Shown here piece after piece: positions 47,266-57,480 of a DNA stretch of 64,000 nt; positions within the stretch are counted from its first letter, which is position 1; each line of letters starts with the position of its first letter. Origin of the DNA: Girardinichthys multiradiatus. Its lineage: Eukaryota > Chordata > Actinopteri > Cyprinodontiformes > Goodeidae. The DNA is taken from the NCBI RefSeq assembly GCF_021462225.1, contig NC_061800.1, positions 5,466,501 through 5,530,500 on the forward strand, read 5' to 3'. The position numbers and the translations under genes are program-made. The notes beneath the pieces were generated by a model. It was given only the letters and a program-made list of their open reading frames with translations, was not told the DNA's origin and ran no database searches.

Positions 47266-47526
47266 TTTGAGTCAGCTGAAGATCATTTACCCAGAAAGGT
47301 TGTTAGTTTCCAATCTAGGAAATAATATTGCCCTAAATATTATTTTACTGAACGTGATAACTAATTAAACACCATTAAGACCCATTTATCCAGAAAGGTT
47401 TGGTTCTTATTCAAAATGATATTTCTTTAAATATTAGTTTAATAAATAAAGGCAGCTAATTAAGCACCATTGATAATTGGTCATCCAGAAGGTTGGTTTC
47501 ATTCAGCAAATCATTATTTAAAAATG
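47266..47526. repeat. Three diverged tandem units of about 94 bases
   Basis: The motif CACCATTAAGACCCATTTATCC followed by AGAAAGGTT(T)GGTT recurs. Unit 2 runs from about 47360 to 47453, unit 3 from 47454 to 47526, and unit 1 is approximate (47266-47359). Each has a CCAGAAAGGTT- or CCAGAAGGTT-type core followed by an AATATTATTT or AATATTAGTTT stretch. It lies within the possible LTR-like repeat. Confidence 0.6.
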
Positions 47527-47635
47527 TCAGTCAGTCAGTCATTTTCTACCGCTTATTCCATAGTGGGTCGTGGGGGAGCTGGTGCCTATCTCCAGCAGTC
47601 TATGGGCAAGAGGCAGGGTACACCCTGGACAGATC
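47527..47635 (-). mobile_element. 5'-truncated SINE with 12-base target-site duplication
   Basis: The sequence matches the 3' third of the SINE at 48150. It is flanked by exact copies of TATTTAAAAATG at 47515-47526 and 47636-47647. On the minus strand it ends in a GACTGACTGAC-type tail next to the left duplication, and its 5' end stops at TGTCCAGGGTG. The truncated 5' end and duplication show insertion by target-primed reverse transcription. Confidence 0.85.
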
Positions 47636-48149
47636 TATTTAAAAATGTATTTTATTAAAATGTTTTATCTGATCTTGCATTGTGAATAGTTGTTTGAAGG
47701 TATACCAGATATTGCCTAAGTTGGTTCCAAGACTAACTTAACTTCATTTCCAGATTCTTCTAGATAATCCTTGGTTCTCAAACATAAACATTGCATGGTA
47801 ATGTTGCATCACTCTTTCGGTCATGGTTTTCAACCATCTTTGATCAACTTGTTTATATTGTACATAGCCCATTAGTCTTCGTTATTCTTTCATTCTGCTT
47901 GGTAGATTAGTTGGATTGTTTTAGCATAGTAAAGAGTTTGTTGATTGAAATATGTTTGACTTTGAATTGACTTATTTTTGTTAATAAATTCTTGTATTTT
48001 AAGAAATTGTGTGAATTCATTCTGTGTGCGTGCAGAGTTGTGCTGTTCAATAATGTCAGAGCTTGGCTCATCCCTTTCAATTTTGTCCTAATACCATCGC
48101 CTTACTGGGCTGGTATTCACAGGACAACCCTTAACAGACCAAATTATTA

Positions 48150-48508
48150 GTCAGTCATTTTCTACCGCTTATTCCATAGTGGGTCGTGGGGGAGCTGGTG
48201 CCTATCTCCAGCAGTCTATGGGCAGGAGGCAGGGTACACCCTGGACAAGTTGCCAGTCCATCGCAGGGCAACACACAAACAACCAAGCACACACTCATTC
48301 ATACACCTAAGGGCAATTTAGAGTGACCAATTAACCTAACAGGCATGTCTTTGGACTGTGGGAGGAAGCTGGAGTACCCGGTGAGAACCCACGCATGCAC
48401 GGGGAGAACATGCAAACTCCATGCAGAAAGACCCCCGGCCGGCAATCGAACCCAGGACCTTCTTCCTTCAAGGCAACAGTGCTACCAACTGCGCCACCGT
48501 GCACCGTG
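48150..48508 (-). mobile_element. Full-length tRNA-headed SINE with 10-base target-site duplication
   Basis: A 359-base element flanked by CAAATTATTA at 48140-48149 and 48509-48518. On the minus strand the head has an A box (TGGCGCAGTTGG) and a near-consensus B box (GGTTCGATTGC) about 46 bases apart, as in tRNA-derived SINEs. The body includes CATGCGTGGGTTCTCACCGG and TTAGGTTAATTGGTCACTC. The 3' end is CCACTATGGAATAAGCGGTA followed by GAAAATGACTGACT. It lies next to the LTR-like segment. Confidence 0.88.
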
Positions 48509-48518
48509 CAAATTATTA

Positions 48519-49083
48519 TTCAATAAAATATTAAAGTATTAATATTAAATAATATATTCATAATCACAACAAACCTTATAAAGTGATATTTTTGTGTCAC
48601 CACAGGGGAGCTGCCTTAGGATAAAATGTATGATATTAAGGTCTCCTTATCTTCAACCTTTTTATGTTTTTACATTTTACTTTTTCTTTTACTCTTTACA
48701 GCTATTTATTTCCAGGTAGATTCCCCACACTTATTACAGTACCTCTACATTTAAAATTTTTCATTAAATTCCTGTGCCTTCTCATTTCTGTGAATGCCCA
48801 TGTGGGTAAGATCACATACCCAAATACAGAATGCTCCAAATAAACTGGGAGCATCCTTTTCATTCTACGTTTTCAGCAGAACAGCTGTGGTCAGAAGTTT
48901 TCCTGCAAACATCATACAGATTTCAAGTTGGGTACATAAAGTCCAATTAATCCTACCTATCCAACAGTGCAGTCAGATTCAGTTTATTATTCAAATTGGT
49001 TAAAAAGTTTTTCTATCTAAGGAAACCCAGCAGATTGCATCAAGTCAGTGACTTGCACCATTCACTCCTCCTGGATGAGCATG
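48519..49083. other. AT-rich stretch, nothing recognised
   Basis: No exon or repeat was recognised between the full-length SINE and the second Tc1 copy. Confidence 0.55.
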
Positions 49084-49085
49084 TA

Positions 49086-50379
49086 CAGGTCCTTCTCAAA
49101 ATATTAGCATATTGTGATAAAGTTCATTATTTTCCATAATGTCATGATGAAAATTTAACATTCTTATATTTTAGATTCATTGCACACTAACTGAAATATG
49201 TCAGGTCTTTTATTGTCTTAATACGGATGATTTTGGCATACAGCTCATGAAAACCCAAAATTCCTATCTCACAAAATTAGCATATTTCATCCAACCAATA
49301 AAAGAAAAGTGTTTTTAATACAAAAAACGTCAACCTTCAAATAATCATGTACAGTTATGCACTCAATACTTGGTCGGGAATCCTTTTGCAGAAATGACTG
49401 CTTCAATGCGGCGTGGCATGGTGGCAATCAGCCTGTGGCACTGCTGAGGTCTTATGGAGGCCCAGGATGCTTCGATAGCGGCCTTTAGCTCATCCAGAGT
49501 GTTGGGTCTTGAGTCTCTCAACGTTCTCTTCACAATATCCCACAGATTCTCTATGGGGTTCAGGTCAGGAGAGTTGGCAGGCCAATTGACATGCAGAATT
49601 TGCTTTCATCCGAAAAAAGTACTTTGGACCACTGAGCAACAGTCCAGTGCTGCTTCTCTGTAGCCCAGGTCAGGCGCTTCTGCCGCTGTTTCTGGTTCAA
49701 AAGTGGCTTGACCTGGGGAATGCAGCACCTGTAGCCCATTTCCTGCACACGCCTGTGCACGGTGGCTCTGGATGTTTCTACTCCAGACTCAGTCCACTGC
49801 TTCCGCAGGTCCCCCAAGGTCTGGAATCGGCCCTTCTCCACAATCTTCCTCAGGGTCCGGTCACCTCTTCTCGTTGTGCAGCGTTTTCTGAAACACTTTT
49901 TCCTTCCCACAGACTTCCCACTGAGGTGCCTTGATACAGCACTCTGGGAACAGCCTATTCGTTCAGAAATTTCTTTCTGTGTCTTACCCTCTTGCTTGAG
50001 GGTGTCAATAGTGGCCTTCTGGACAGCAGTCAGGTCGGCAGTCTTACCCATGATTGGGGTTTTGAGTGATGAACCAGGCTGGGAGTTTTAAAGGCCTCAG
50101 GAATCTTTTGCAGGTGTTTAGAGTTAACTCGTTGATTCAGATGATTAGGTTCATAGCTCGTTTAGAGACCCTTTTAATGATATGCTAATTTTGTGAGATA
50201 GGAATTTCGGGTTTTCATGAGCTGTATGCCAAAATCATCCATATTAAGACAATAAAAGACCTGAAATATTTCAGTTAGTGTGCAATGAATCTAAAATATA
50301 TGAATGTTAAATTTTCATCATGACATTATGGAAAATAATGAACTTTATCACAATATGCTAATATTTTGAGAAGGACCTG
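49086..50379 (-). mobile_element. Non-autonomous Tc1 copy with a 316-base internal deletion
   Basis: Same family as the element at 42365, in opposite orientation, flanked by TA at 49084-49085 and 50380-50381. It is 1294 bases long, exactly 316 fewer than the intact copy. The terminal repeats are preserved, so it could be mobilised by a transposase supplied from elsewhere. Confidence 0.93.
49363..50051 (-). pseudogene. Tc1 transposase, internally deleted and frameshifted
   Basis: The reading frame starts MGKTADLTAV like the intact copy and stays in frame through FSDESKFCMS (first catalytic Asp retained). The deletion then joins to the TTGGCCTGCCAACTC region. Because 316 is not a multiple of three, the frame runs out after IGLPTLLT. 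The second catalytic Asp is lost; the Glu-bearing SPDLNPIENLW region and the GFPTKY end are still present but out of frame. Scattered substitutions relative to the intact copy include K54 region Gly-to-Phe. Confidence 0.93.
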
Positions 50380-50403
50380 TAGGAGAAAGACAGCTAAGAA
50401 GGT

Positions 50404-50580
50404 GTCTGTTAGGTTAATTGGTCTCTCTAAATTGCCCTTACGTGTGCGTGTGTGTATTATATCAGGTCCTGTGTGTTGCACTACAATGGACCTCTTTAGG
50501 AGATAACCTGCCTCTCGCTCATTAACCAGTGGAGACAGGCACCACCCCTCCCGGGCAACCCTGCAACGATAAGCAGGTGT
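50404..50580 (+). mobile_element. Diverged SINE fragment
   Basis: GTTAGGTTAATTGGTCTCTC followed by TAAATTGCCCTTA, then AACCTGCCTCTCGCTCATTAAC and GAGACAGGCACCACC, matches the middle and 3' part of the SINE at 48150 in reverse orientation, with substitutions and small gaps. It starts shortly after the right end of the second Tc1 copy. Confidence 0.7.
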
Positions 50581-51211
50581 ACATTATAGAAGGGTGTTTG
50601 ACAGCACTTGTTAGATAAACAAAAGTCAGAAATATGAATAAGTAGAAGGGATTCAGTAAAGCTCTAAGTAGAACAATTGTAGCATTTCCATAGCTTGGAT
50701 GTAAGTTATTCGGATGTGTCATCATTTTGACGAGGTCTGGAAGAAGGTCCAAACAGTCCCCATTTGTTGAAAGGAAACTGGTTAGGATGTTCAGGAAAAA
50801 CCAAGGCTTAAGCCTGTCATGAACTGTAATCTGCTGAAACACCAGTGTTACTATCCACAGTCAAGCCAGTTTAACATGGTCATGAAGTCAAGACCTGAAC
50901 CGTTATTCTAAACACACAACACTGTTTTAGAGCAGATAAAGCTAACGCCAATAATCAACCTATTAAGATAAACTCCATCAATTCTGCTAGGCAGAATGGT
51001 CAAATATTCAGCCAGAATTAATTCAGAAACAGGTTGATGGAAAAGAATAATGTGTCATCATGATCCAACTTGTTAAGGGACATTTAAATAAATATTAGTG
51101 GGGGTGTATGTATAAATTTCAGCTTTGATGTTTGTAAGCCTGTGTCTATTTGGAAAAATCTACAATAAATTCAAACAGAATTCAAGTACGTCAATAAAAG
51201 CTGAACATGAA
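50581..51211. other. AT-rich intron stretch, nothing recognised
   Basis: No exon, repeat or RNA gene was recognised between the SINE fragment and the next Tc1 element. Confidence 0.55.
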
Positions 51212-51213
51212 TA

Positions 51214-52734
51214 CAGTGGCTTGTGAAAGTATTCATACCCCTTGAACATTTCCACATATTGTCACATTACATACAACACAAACTGGTATACAATTGTGAA
51301 GTGGAATGAAAATGATACATGAATTCTTTTTTTTTTTTACAAATACAAAACTAAAAAGAGTATTGTGCAAAAGAATTGAGCCCCCATGAGTTAAAACTTT
51401 GTGGACCCACCTTTGCTGCAATAACAGCTCCAAGTCTTAGGGCATGTCACTACCAGCTTTGCGCATCTAATGACTGAACTCTTTGCCCATTCTTCTTTGC
51501 AAAACAGCTTAAGCTCAGTCAGAATGGATGGATAGCGTTTCTGAACAGTAGTTTTCAGATCTTGCCACAGATTCTTGATTGGGTTTAGGTCTGGACTTTG
51601 ACTGGGCCATTCTAACAAATTATTATGTTTTGTTTTAAAGCAATCCATTGTAGCCCTGGCTTTATGTTTAGGATCGTTGTCCTACTAGAAGGTGAACCTC
51701 CGCCCCAGTCTCAAGTCTTTTGCAGACTCCAACAGGTTTTTGTCCAAGATTTCCCTGTATCTGGCTCCATCCATCTTCCCTTCAACTCTGACCCCCTTCC
51801 CTGTCCCTGCTGTAGAGAAGCAACCCCAGAGCATGATGCTTCCACCACCATTGTTTGACAGTGGGGATGGTGTGTTCAGAGTGATGTGCAGTGTTAGCTC
51901 TTTGCCACACATAGCGTTTGGCGTTGTGGCAAAGAAGTTACATTTTGGTCTCGTCTGACCAAAGTACCTTCTTCCACGTGTTTGCCAACATGGCTTCTGG
52001 CAAAATGCAAATGGGACTTCTTATGGTTTTTTTTTTAACAATGGCTTTCTTCTTGTCACTCTTCTATAAAGACCACATTTGTGCAGCACACGACTAATAG
52101 TTGTCCTGTAGACAGATTCTCCCACCTGAGCTGTGGATCTCTGCAGCTCATCCAGAGTCACCATGAGCCTCTTGGCTGCATCTCTGATCAGTGCTCTCCT
52201 TGTTCGGCTTGTAAGTTTAGGTGGACGGCCTTGTCTTGGTAGGTTTACAGTTGTGCCATACGGAGATGTTCAAAGCTTGGGAAATCTTTTTATAGACTAA
52301 GCCTGCTTTAAACTTCTCCACAACTTTATCCCTGACCTGTCTGGTGTGTTCCTTGGACTTCATGATGCCGTTTGCTCCCCAATATTCTCTTAACCAACCT
52401 CTGAGGCTGTCACAGTGCAGCTGTATTTATACTGAGATTAGATTACACACGAATGGATTCTATTTAGCCATTAGCAATCATCAGGCAACTTCTGAAGGCA
52501 ATTGGTTGCACTCAGAGTAAAGAGGGCTGAATACATTTTCACACCGCACTTTTCAGTTTTTTATTTTTGAAAAATGTTTAAAATCTTTTATAATTTTCGT
52601 TCCACTTCACAATTGTATACCACTTTGTGTTGGTCTTTCACATAAAATTACAATAAATTGTATTTATGCTTGTGGTTGTATTGTGACAATATGGGGAAAG
52701 GTTCAAGGGGTATGAATACTTTTACAAGCCATTG
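51214..52734 (-). mobile_element. Complete but inactive Tc1-like transposon
   Basis: A 1521-base element flanked by TA (51212-51213 and 52735-52736). The ends CAGTGGCTTGTGAAAGTATT and, in inverted form at the right, AATACTTTTACAAGCCATTG define short terminal inverted repeats. Both ends are present, but the transposase is damaged. It is inserted 54 bases from the PLCL exon at 52789, inside the intron. Confidence 0.9.
51391..52363 (-). pseudogene. Tc1 transposase pseudogene
   Basis: It begins at the ATG at 52363 (MKSKEHT start region) and ends with GGSTKF and a stop at 51391. Recognisable parts are the N-terminal helix region, the LRPPKLTS-like middle, GGGSIMLWGCF, KMDGARYREILDKNLLESAK, and SPDLNPIKNLWQDLK. 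The catalytic Glu of the IENLW motif is Lys here (IKNLW), and frameshifts are present, so it cannot be active. Confidence 0.88.
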
Positions 52735-52788
52735 TATAGCATTCATGCCCAGGATGACGGCTGAGCACAACTGTAATTTTCAAACTAC

Positions 52789-52863
52789 CTTTTTCTCAGA
52801 GGGCATGCTGCTGAAGGACACTGTCTTCTTCCTTCCTCCGCCCACCTTCTGCACTGAGGGATC
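52789..52863 (-). CDS. plcl1-like: PLCL exon: PP1-docking segment before the PH domain
   Basis: This 75-base exon encodes 25 residues from DPSVQKVGGG through KKTVSFSSMPSEKK. It matches the conserved segment just before the PH domain in PLCL1 and PLCL2. The KTVSF stretch fits the RVxF-type PP1 docking motif, and in mammalian PRIP-1 the threonine at this site is reported to control PP1 binding when phosphorylated. The acceptor is a pyrimidine-rich run ending in CCTTCCAG, and the donor is AAAAAG followed by GTAGTT. Both ends are phase 0, so the exon joins in frame to the next exon 11.9 kb downstream, which starts with VSSAAD. It does not begin with Met, so an upstream exon with the start codon must exist further right or beyond the window. 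Confidence 0.9.
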
Positions 52864-55129
52864 CTGGAAGGTCACAAAGACACGAGGCAACAGTCAGAAG
52901 ATTTTCCGTTCTCGTTAAAAGCAGCAGAGCAACAAATTCAAGCAAAGGTCTGGGAAAGAAAGGTGAATCTGCTGTAACAGATTTTCCTTTCAATCTGAAT
53001 TTTAATAATAAATTCTTCACTCTGAGTAAACAGTGGATGGATAACATTCTAAATGAAGCCTTGGAAAGAAATACGGAAAATGATCTAACACCACAAAACA
53101 ATTATTCCTATCACTGACAAAATAATATGTTGATTATGATTATTACAGATATAATGTCTATAACATCTATAGATTGTTATTTTTGATTTTGAGACATGGA
53201 CTTAAACATCAGTATAGAACAAACACAGGCTCAGTAGAAGTTTTAAAGGAGTTTTTCTCCATAACATTCTGCATAAATCATACCAATATACTATGATTGG
53301 AATATTTGCAATCAGCTGTTTTGCAAGCATAGAAGAGAGAAGCAACTTTTATTCAGTCAGCTGACCGGCAATGTGTAGCAACATGTAGGAGAAAGTCGGC
53401 GCTGCAATCTTCCACGATTCATACAGCCAGAGAAAACTCTGCTCGTTTTTACTGGCATCACATTAAAATGGCTTTAAACTGTAGCTATTGCATGGAGGAA
53501 GATTTTAGCGTTCTGTTTTGGTTTTTTTACAGTAACCTTTACAACCTTGATTTAGTCTGATACCAGTATCAGAACCATTCCTTACTCTGAGTAGGAAATA
53601 AAACTATAGATCCAGGCGTTTCTAAAGACACAGATATGTTTGTGCTCAAGAGTTTCTCTCAAAGATATGACAAATCCCAATCAAGCGTATAATCATCATT
53701 AAAGGAAGGTAACTCAAAAGAAATTAAAGTTCTGCTCTTAGAAATATAGGCTTTGTAAAAGGAACGAAGATGCAAAATACCTGTGAATATTTAAAATCAT
53801 TATTTTAAGCAACATTTTTTACTGTTGTTAAATCATTTGCAAAAAACAAATTCCAGGACCACCAAATAACAGTTGTGAGCAGCTTACATAAGGTGTCCTA
53901 TTTATGGTACAGAGCACTTACCACAGCAGCCAGCAATATATTAACACATCAGTCAGTGTTAGAACAACACATGGATTAATGTAGGCAGCAGTAACCCCAT
54001 CGAGAGAGCAGATGTAGAGGTGCTATAAGCACAGGCAGATTTTTAATAACACCTCACATGAAATACACAGTGTACCTTTATGATGTAATCTAAATCTAAA
54101 ACACATATTTGTTTTCTGTTCTCATTGAAGGTCATTTCTAAAGTATTCTGGTTAGATTTCCACATTTTTCAGTAAGAAATCTTTAACTAAGTCGTAAGGG
54201 AGAGTGCTATCTAAGCAAGATAGAAGAGCCGGAGCATCCAAATGGCTCCTCTTTAAAGCACCAAAAATTTGTTTTCATTCAGTTTTATCTCAGTCTACTA
54301 TAAGAAAACAATCAGCATTTTCATCTTTCCCTTTTTATTGGTGAAACAAAACAAGTTTTAAAGTATACGTTAATGAGCTATATTTGATATACATTGGAAA
54401 AAGGTGGAATGTTCCCCCTGGGTGGGGAATGGGGAGGGGAAGTTTAAGTGTCTTGTTCAGGATGAAACCAGAGATGGGCAGAGACTACAGCTTGGTCAGC
54501 AGTAATCAGGGGATTGCTTGAGTTTTGGTGGAGAAAGAGCTGAGCTGACAGTCGAAGAACTCTCTTTACCGTTCCATGAATGTTCCAACCCTCACCTGTT
54601 GTCACGGGATATACTGTAATTCATGACACAATAAAAACAAGATGTCAGAGACCAACAGCTGAAACAGCGCACTCTGTAGGGCAGCTGGAGGAGGAGCTGA
54701 AAGCAGATTCACTCTTCCACATGGAAAGAACTGAGTGTCAAGGGTTCAGGGCATGCGATTAGGATACCTTCTGGATACCTCACTTTGGAGGGTTTTTTCA
54801 GAGCACATCCGACTGGGCAGAGATCTAATGGCAGACTTAGATCCTCCTGAAGGGACTATATACACCTTCTGACCTGGGAACATAGGAGTAATGCTGGGAA
54901 GAGAAAAATGTTGGTTTTCCTTACTGGATCTTGTGACCTGAACTCAGTTAAGCAGGATGCAATGGATGAATGGAAAGGTATAGTAAAAGTGTGTGTGAGA
55001 TTACAAATCTTAAGTCTAATAAATATGAAGCTTTTCTGTGTTGCTTTGTTTCACCTCAGGTAAAGTCAGACAAAATCAAGCACAGCAGGAATCTGTCAGC
55101 TTGTTGTGACAGTGCAGAGTCCTTTGTGA
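52864..55129. other. Upstream intron or 5' region, no exon found
   Basis: This is the region 5' of the first exon placed. I looked on the minus strand for the missing N-terminal exon (expected to end with a basic SSIIK-like segment before a GT) and found none. A plausible donor (GTGG followed by GTAAGTGC) exists near 53921 without a convincing coding frame. Otherwise AT-rich. Confidence 0.5.
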
Positions 55130-55790
55130 GAAAATGTTGAGGAGATCCTTAGTTCTCCACAGGGTTTGCACCAAAATGCTTCCCCTGTGTAGGCTATATA
55201 TACTTCCCCATGGACAGGTAATTAAACAGTGCACAGGAACGTGCATTATCAGCTTTATGCTGATGACATTCAGCTGTATTGTACATTCAATAAATGCGAG
55301 TTTTATAAATTAGGGTCCTTAATTAGTTGCTTGGTTAATACTAAACAACTGTTTAGTATTAACAACGCTTGTTCAAAACTCGGCTGCTAGGTTGTTAACC
55401 CACATGAATATACAAGCACTCATCACAGCTGTTTTAGCTTTCTTTCACTGGCTCCCATTTCACTTTAGAATTCACTTTAAAATCCTGACGTTAGCTTTTA
55501 GAGCTTAGAACAGTCAAGCTCCCTCTTACATTTCTGATCTGATCCAGCTCCACACACCACCCTGCAAATTAAGATCATCAGGTCAGATGGTACTAGTGGT
55601 ACACCACACAAATTTTAAATCCCGAGGGTATCAGTTGTTCCAAGTAGTTGCACCTCACGTTTGGAATGCACTGACCCCTTTTTTACTCAATCTTGACTCC
55701 ACTGATGGATCCATTTATAAGCAGGCTTATTAGATGATGATCCATTTCAGACTTTTTATTGTGTTTACGCTTATATGTACACATTGATGT
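55130..55790 (+). mobile_element. LINE fragment (L2-like)
   Basis: ITYQLYADDIQLYCTF-like sequence near 55245-55290 (the visible frame reads FYADDIQLYC) carries the RT YADD box. Downstream are QNSAARLLTHMNIQALIT, then FHWLPFHFRIHFKILTLAF and SYISDLIQLHTPPC, the C-terminal region of L2 ORF2. Part of the middle is deleted. Confidence 0.7.
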
Positions 55791-55919
55791 GTTTTATATA
55801 ATAATGTAATGTTTAATTGTATATCTATATGTACAATTTTTCTTTTCTATTATTGTGAAGCTTCAGCTTCCTCCTGTTGGGGTCATCCATTTTGGTCGCA
55901 CATTTTGACATGTGCAGCT

Positions 55920-56170
55920 CAATAGACGTCGCAGCTCTGACGTCACTGGGAGTATAAACCGGCTGAGATGGAGAGTTTTGTTGCCATTTCCCACCAGTCT
56001 CACAGGACAGCGCAACGGAGGCGCATATCTGGAGAGACAAAGGCTCGCAGGCGAACCTTTGCTCCATAAGGCCATTCCCAGAAGAGCTTGAAAGCTGGAA
56101 ATCTGTCTGATACACGAAGATCAGCAGATTTATTCGCCAATCGAAGACCACGCCGACACCCGGCGCAGGT
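55920..56170 (+). promoter_or_regulatory. CRE and TATA promoter-like segment with a downstream splice donor
   Basis: A perfect CRE palindrome TGACGTCA at 55938-55945 is followed by TATAAA at 55953-55958, at normal spacing for a start site near 55985. About 180 bases on, CGGCGCAG is followed by GTGAAAAC at 56168-56169, a good splice donor. An ATG just after the TATA box opens a 33-codon Arg-rich frame (MESFVAISHQ onwards) that closes before the donor. It is either a gene promoter with non-coding first exon or the promoter of an LTR. Confidence 0.4.
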
Positions 56171-57052
56171 GAAAACCTACAGAGGTTCTATTTCCAAGGA
56201 GATGAGTTTCCTCCTTGTTATTCAGTTGACTTAGCGGTTCCTCATCTTTTCCCCTCCTAGACGGATGAGAAGTTACCGTTCGTTTTTTTTTTTCTTAATT
56301 TCATCACGGACGCGTGGTCCCCCTCCTTTTTCTTCAGACCTGATCCCTCCTCAACCGGTGGAGAGAAGAAATCAACCTCAAAGTAATTTCGTTCTTTTTA
56401 TATTAAACCGGATAGGTGCATTTAGAGGTCTGGGCAGGATGAGGCAGTTAAGATGATGTAGGATCACCAGTAGTTAATCTAAGGTATTAACTTGTTGCAT
56501 GCAATACTGATTGAATTATGTTATGCTGAGCTGTATTTTTATTTGCTGCGCAAGCGCTGCTGAATTGTGCGTGGTTAATGTTTTGTCCGGCTTATCCCAA
56601 ATCAGCCAGGAGTTAGAAGGTGGACTTTTAAAAGTTTTTCATTCAAGGCAGCTGCGGTCTGGGCCTCGCCCGACCACTCTTTGTTCCAGTTTTATTACTG
56701 GAGATTTTCCACTGAGTTCCCGCCTCAGAGTTTTATGACCTTTTGTCCGAGATTTTGTGCGATCAGCTAATAGTGGCTAAGAGCACCCAGCTCACCATTT
56801 TATCAGCTGACCGCTGGAATCGAGACATCAGCACCAGGAGGGCTTCTCTTTCCATTTAACCCAAATTACAAATTTTTTCCATAAAACTGCTGGTTTGATC
56901 TTCATAGACACTAAATGCGCATATATCTTTCTTTTATTATTATTGTTAGGTAGTCATTTTTATCCCCTTTGTGTAGAACAGTGCTTGTTAGTTAGGTGAA
57001 GGTTTTTGGACCAGAATAATGGTATATCAGGATTATTTGGCTTCAATAAATC

Positions 57053-57142
<90 letters not shown>

Positions 57143-57480
57143 TGAGAAGAGTTTGTGTTTATTTCGTGCAAGAGTGATTTATCTGTCAAAACAAGGTCGA
57201 AGTTCCCCCACCTTCGGTGAAGCAGTTGAATAAACAGTGACAGTTGGTGGTTTTGGTTAATAATTTGTAATTATTAAAGAGCTTTGAGCCCACAATCACA
57301 ACACCAGAGGATATCTCTGATTTCTATTTGTAAGTAATGATTTTTGATTAAGAACTAGTAATAAAAAATGTTTTTCCTCAAATTATGATTTTAAATTATA
57401 ATTCTTGATAAATATTAATTAATCATAATCCTTACACAATGTGGCGGCCTGCTGGTTTCCAGAAGGCTGATGTGAGAACC
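56171..57480. other. Gene-free stretch with possible LTR-like tail
   Basis: Downstream of the CRE/TATA segment lies T-rich sequence, then the long (AT) tract and AATAAA-containing sequence (TTGAATAAACAGTGACAG at about 57228). The whole 55.9-57.5 kb could be one LTR-like unit with promoter, body and polyadenylation region. No target-site duplication was established. Confidence 0.3.
57055..57138. repeat. (AT)n microsatellite
   Basis: An uninterrupted alternating AT tract of about 84 bases. Its length is likely polymorphic, and it may be imprecise in the assembly. Confidence 0.95.

Larger units (their letters stand above)
45960..48139 (+). mobile_element. Probable LTR-like or other long dispersed repeat
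   Basis: The segment has a CpG-containing promoter-like part (46600-46930), a TA-rich tail (AATTCTTGTATTTTAAG at about 47990) and a right end with GAGCTTGGCTCATCCCTTTC and TGGTATTCACAGGACAACCC. I associate this right end with fish endogenous retroelement LTR ends, but from memory only. No coding domain is recognisable. A truncated SINE is inserted at 47527. Confidence 0.3.
2347..52863 (-). other. plcl1-like: Gene locus: inactive phospholipase C-like (PLCL/PRIP) gene, ten exons placed
   Basis: Ten exons on the minus strand, each bounded by AG and GT and joined in compatible phase, encode about 1030 residues collinear with the PLCL1/PLCL2 family: PP1-docking segment, PH, EF-hand region, PLC X and Y, C2 and the PRIP C-terminal region. 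Introns range from 88 bases (between the two PH exons) to about 11.9 kb (40872-52788). The N-terminal exon, which in the family encodes roughly 80-90 poorly conserved residues, was not found to the right. The final exon was not securely found to the left. Known PRIP proteins bind inositol phosphates through the PH domain, bind PP1/PP2A and GABARAP, and affect GABA-A receptor trafficking; they do not hydrolyse PIP2. Sequence is closer to PLCL1 than PLCL2 in the X-domain core and C-terminus, but divergent enough that it may be a third fish paralogue. Confidence 0.93.

Noticed and set aside
56265..56456. A 63-codon plus-strand frame downstream of the CRE/TATA segment as a coding gene
   Set aside because: No motif, no homology recognised, and it lies after a good splice donor, so it would be intronic or LTR sequence.
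57006..57233. An open frame spanning the (AT)n tract
   Set aside because: The alternating Tyr-Ile run is only a translation of the microsatellite.
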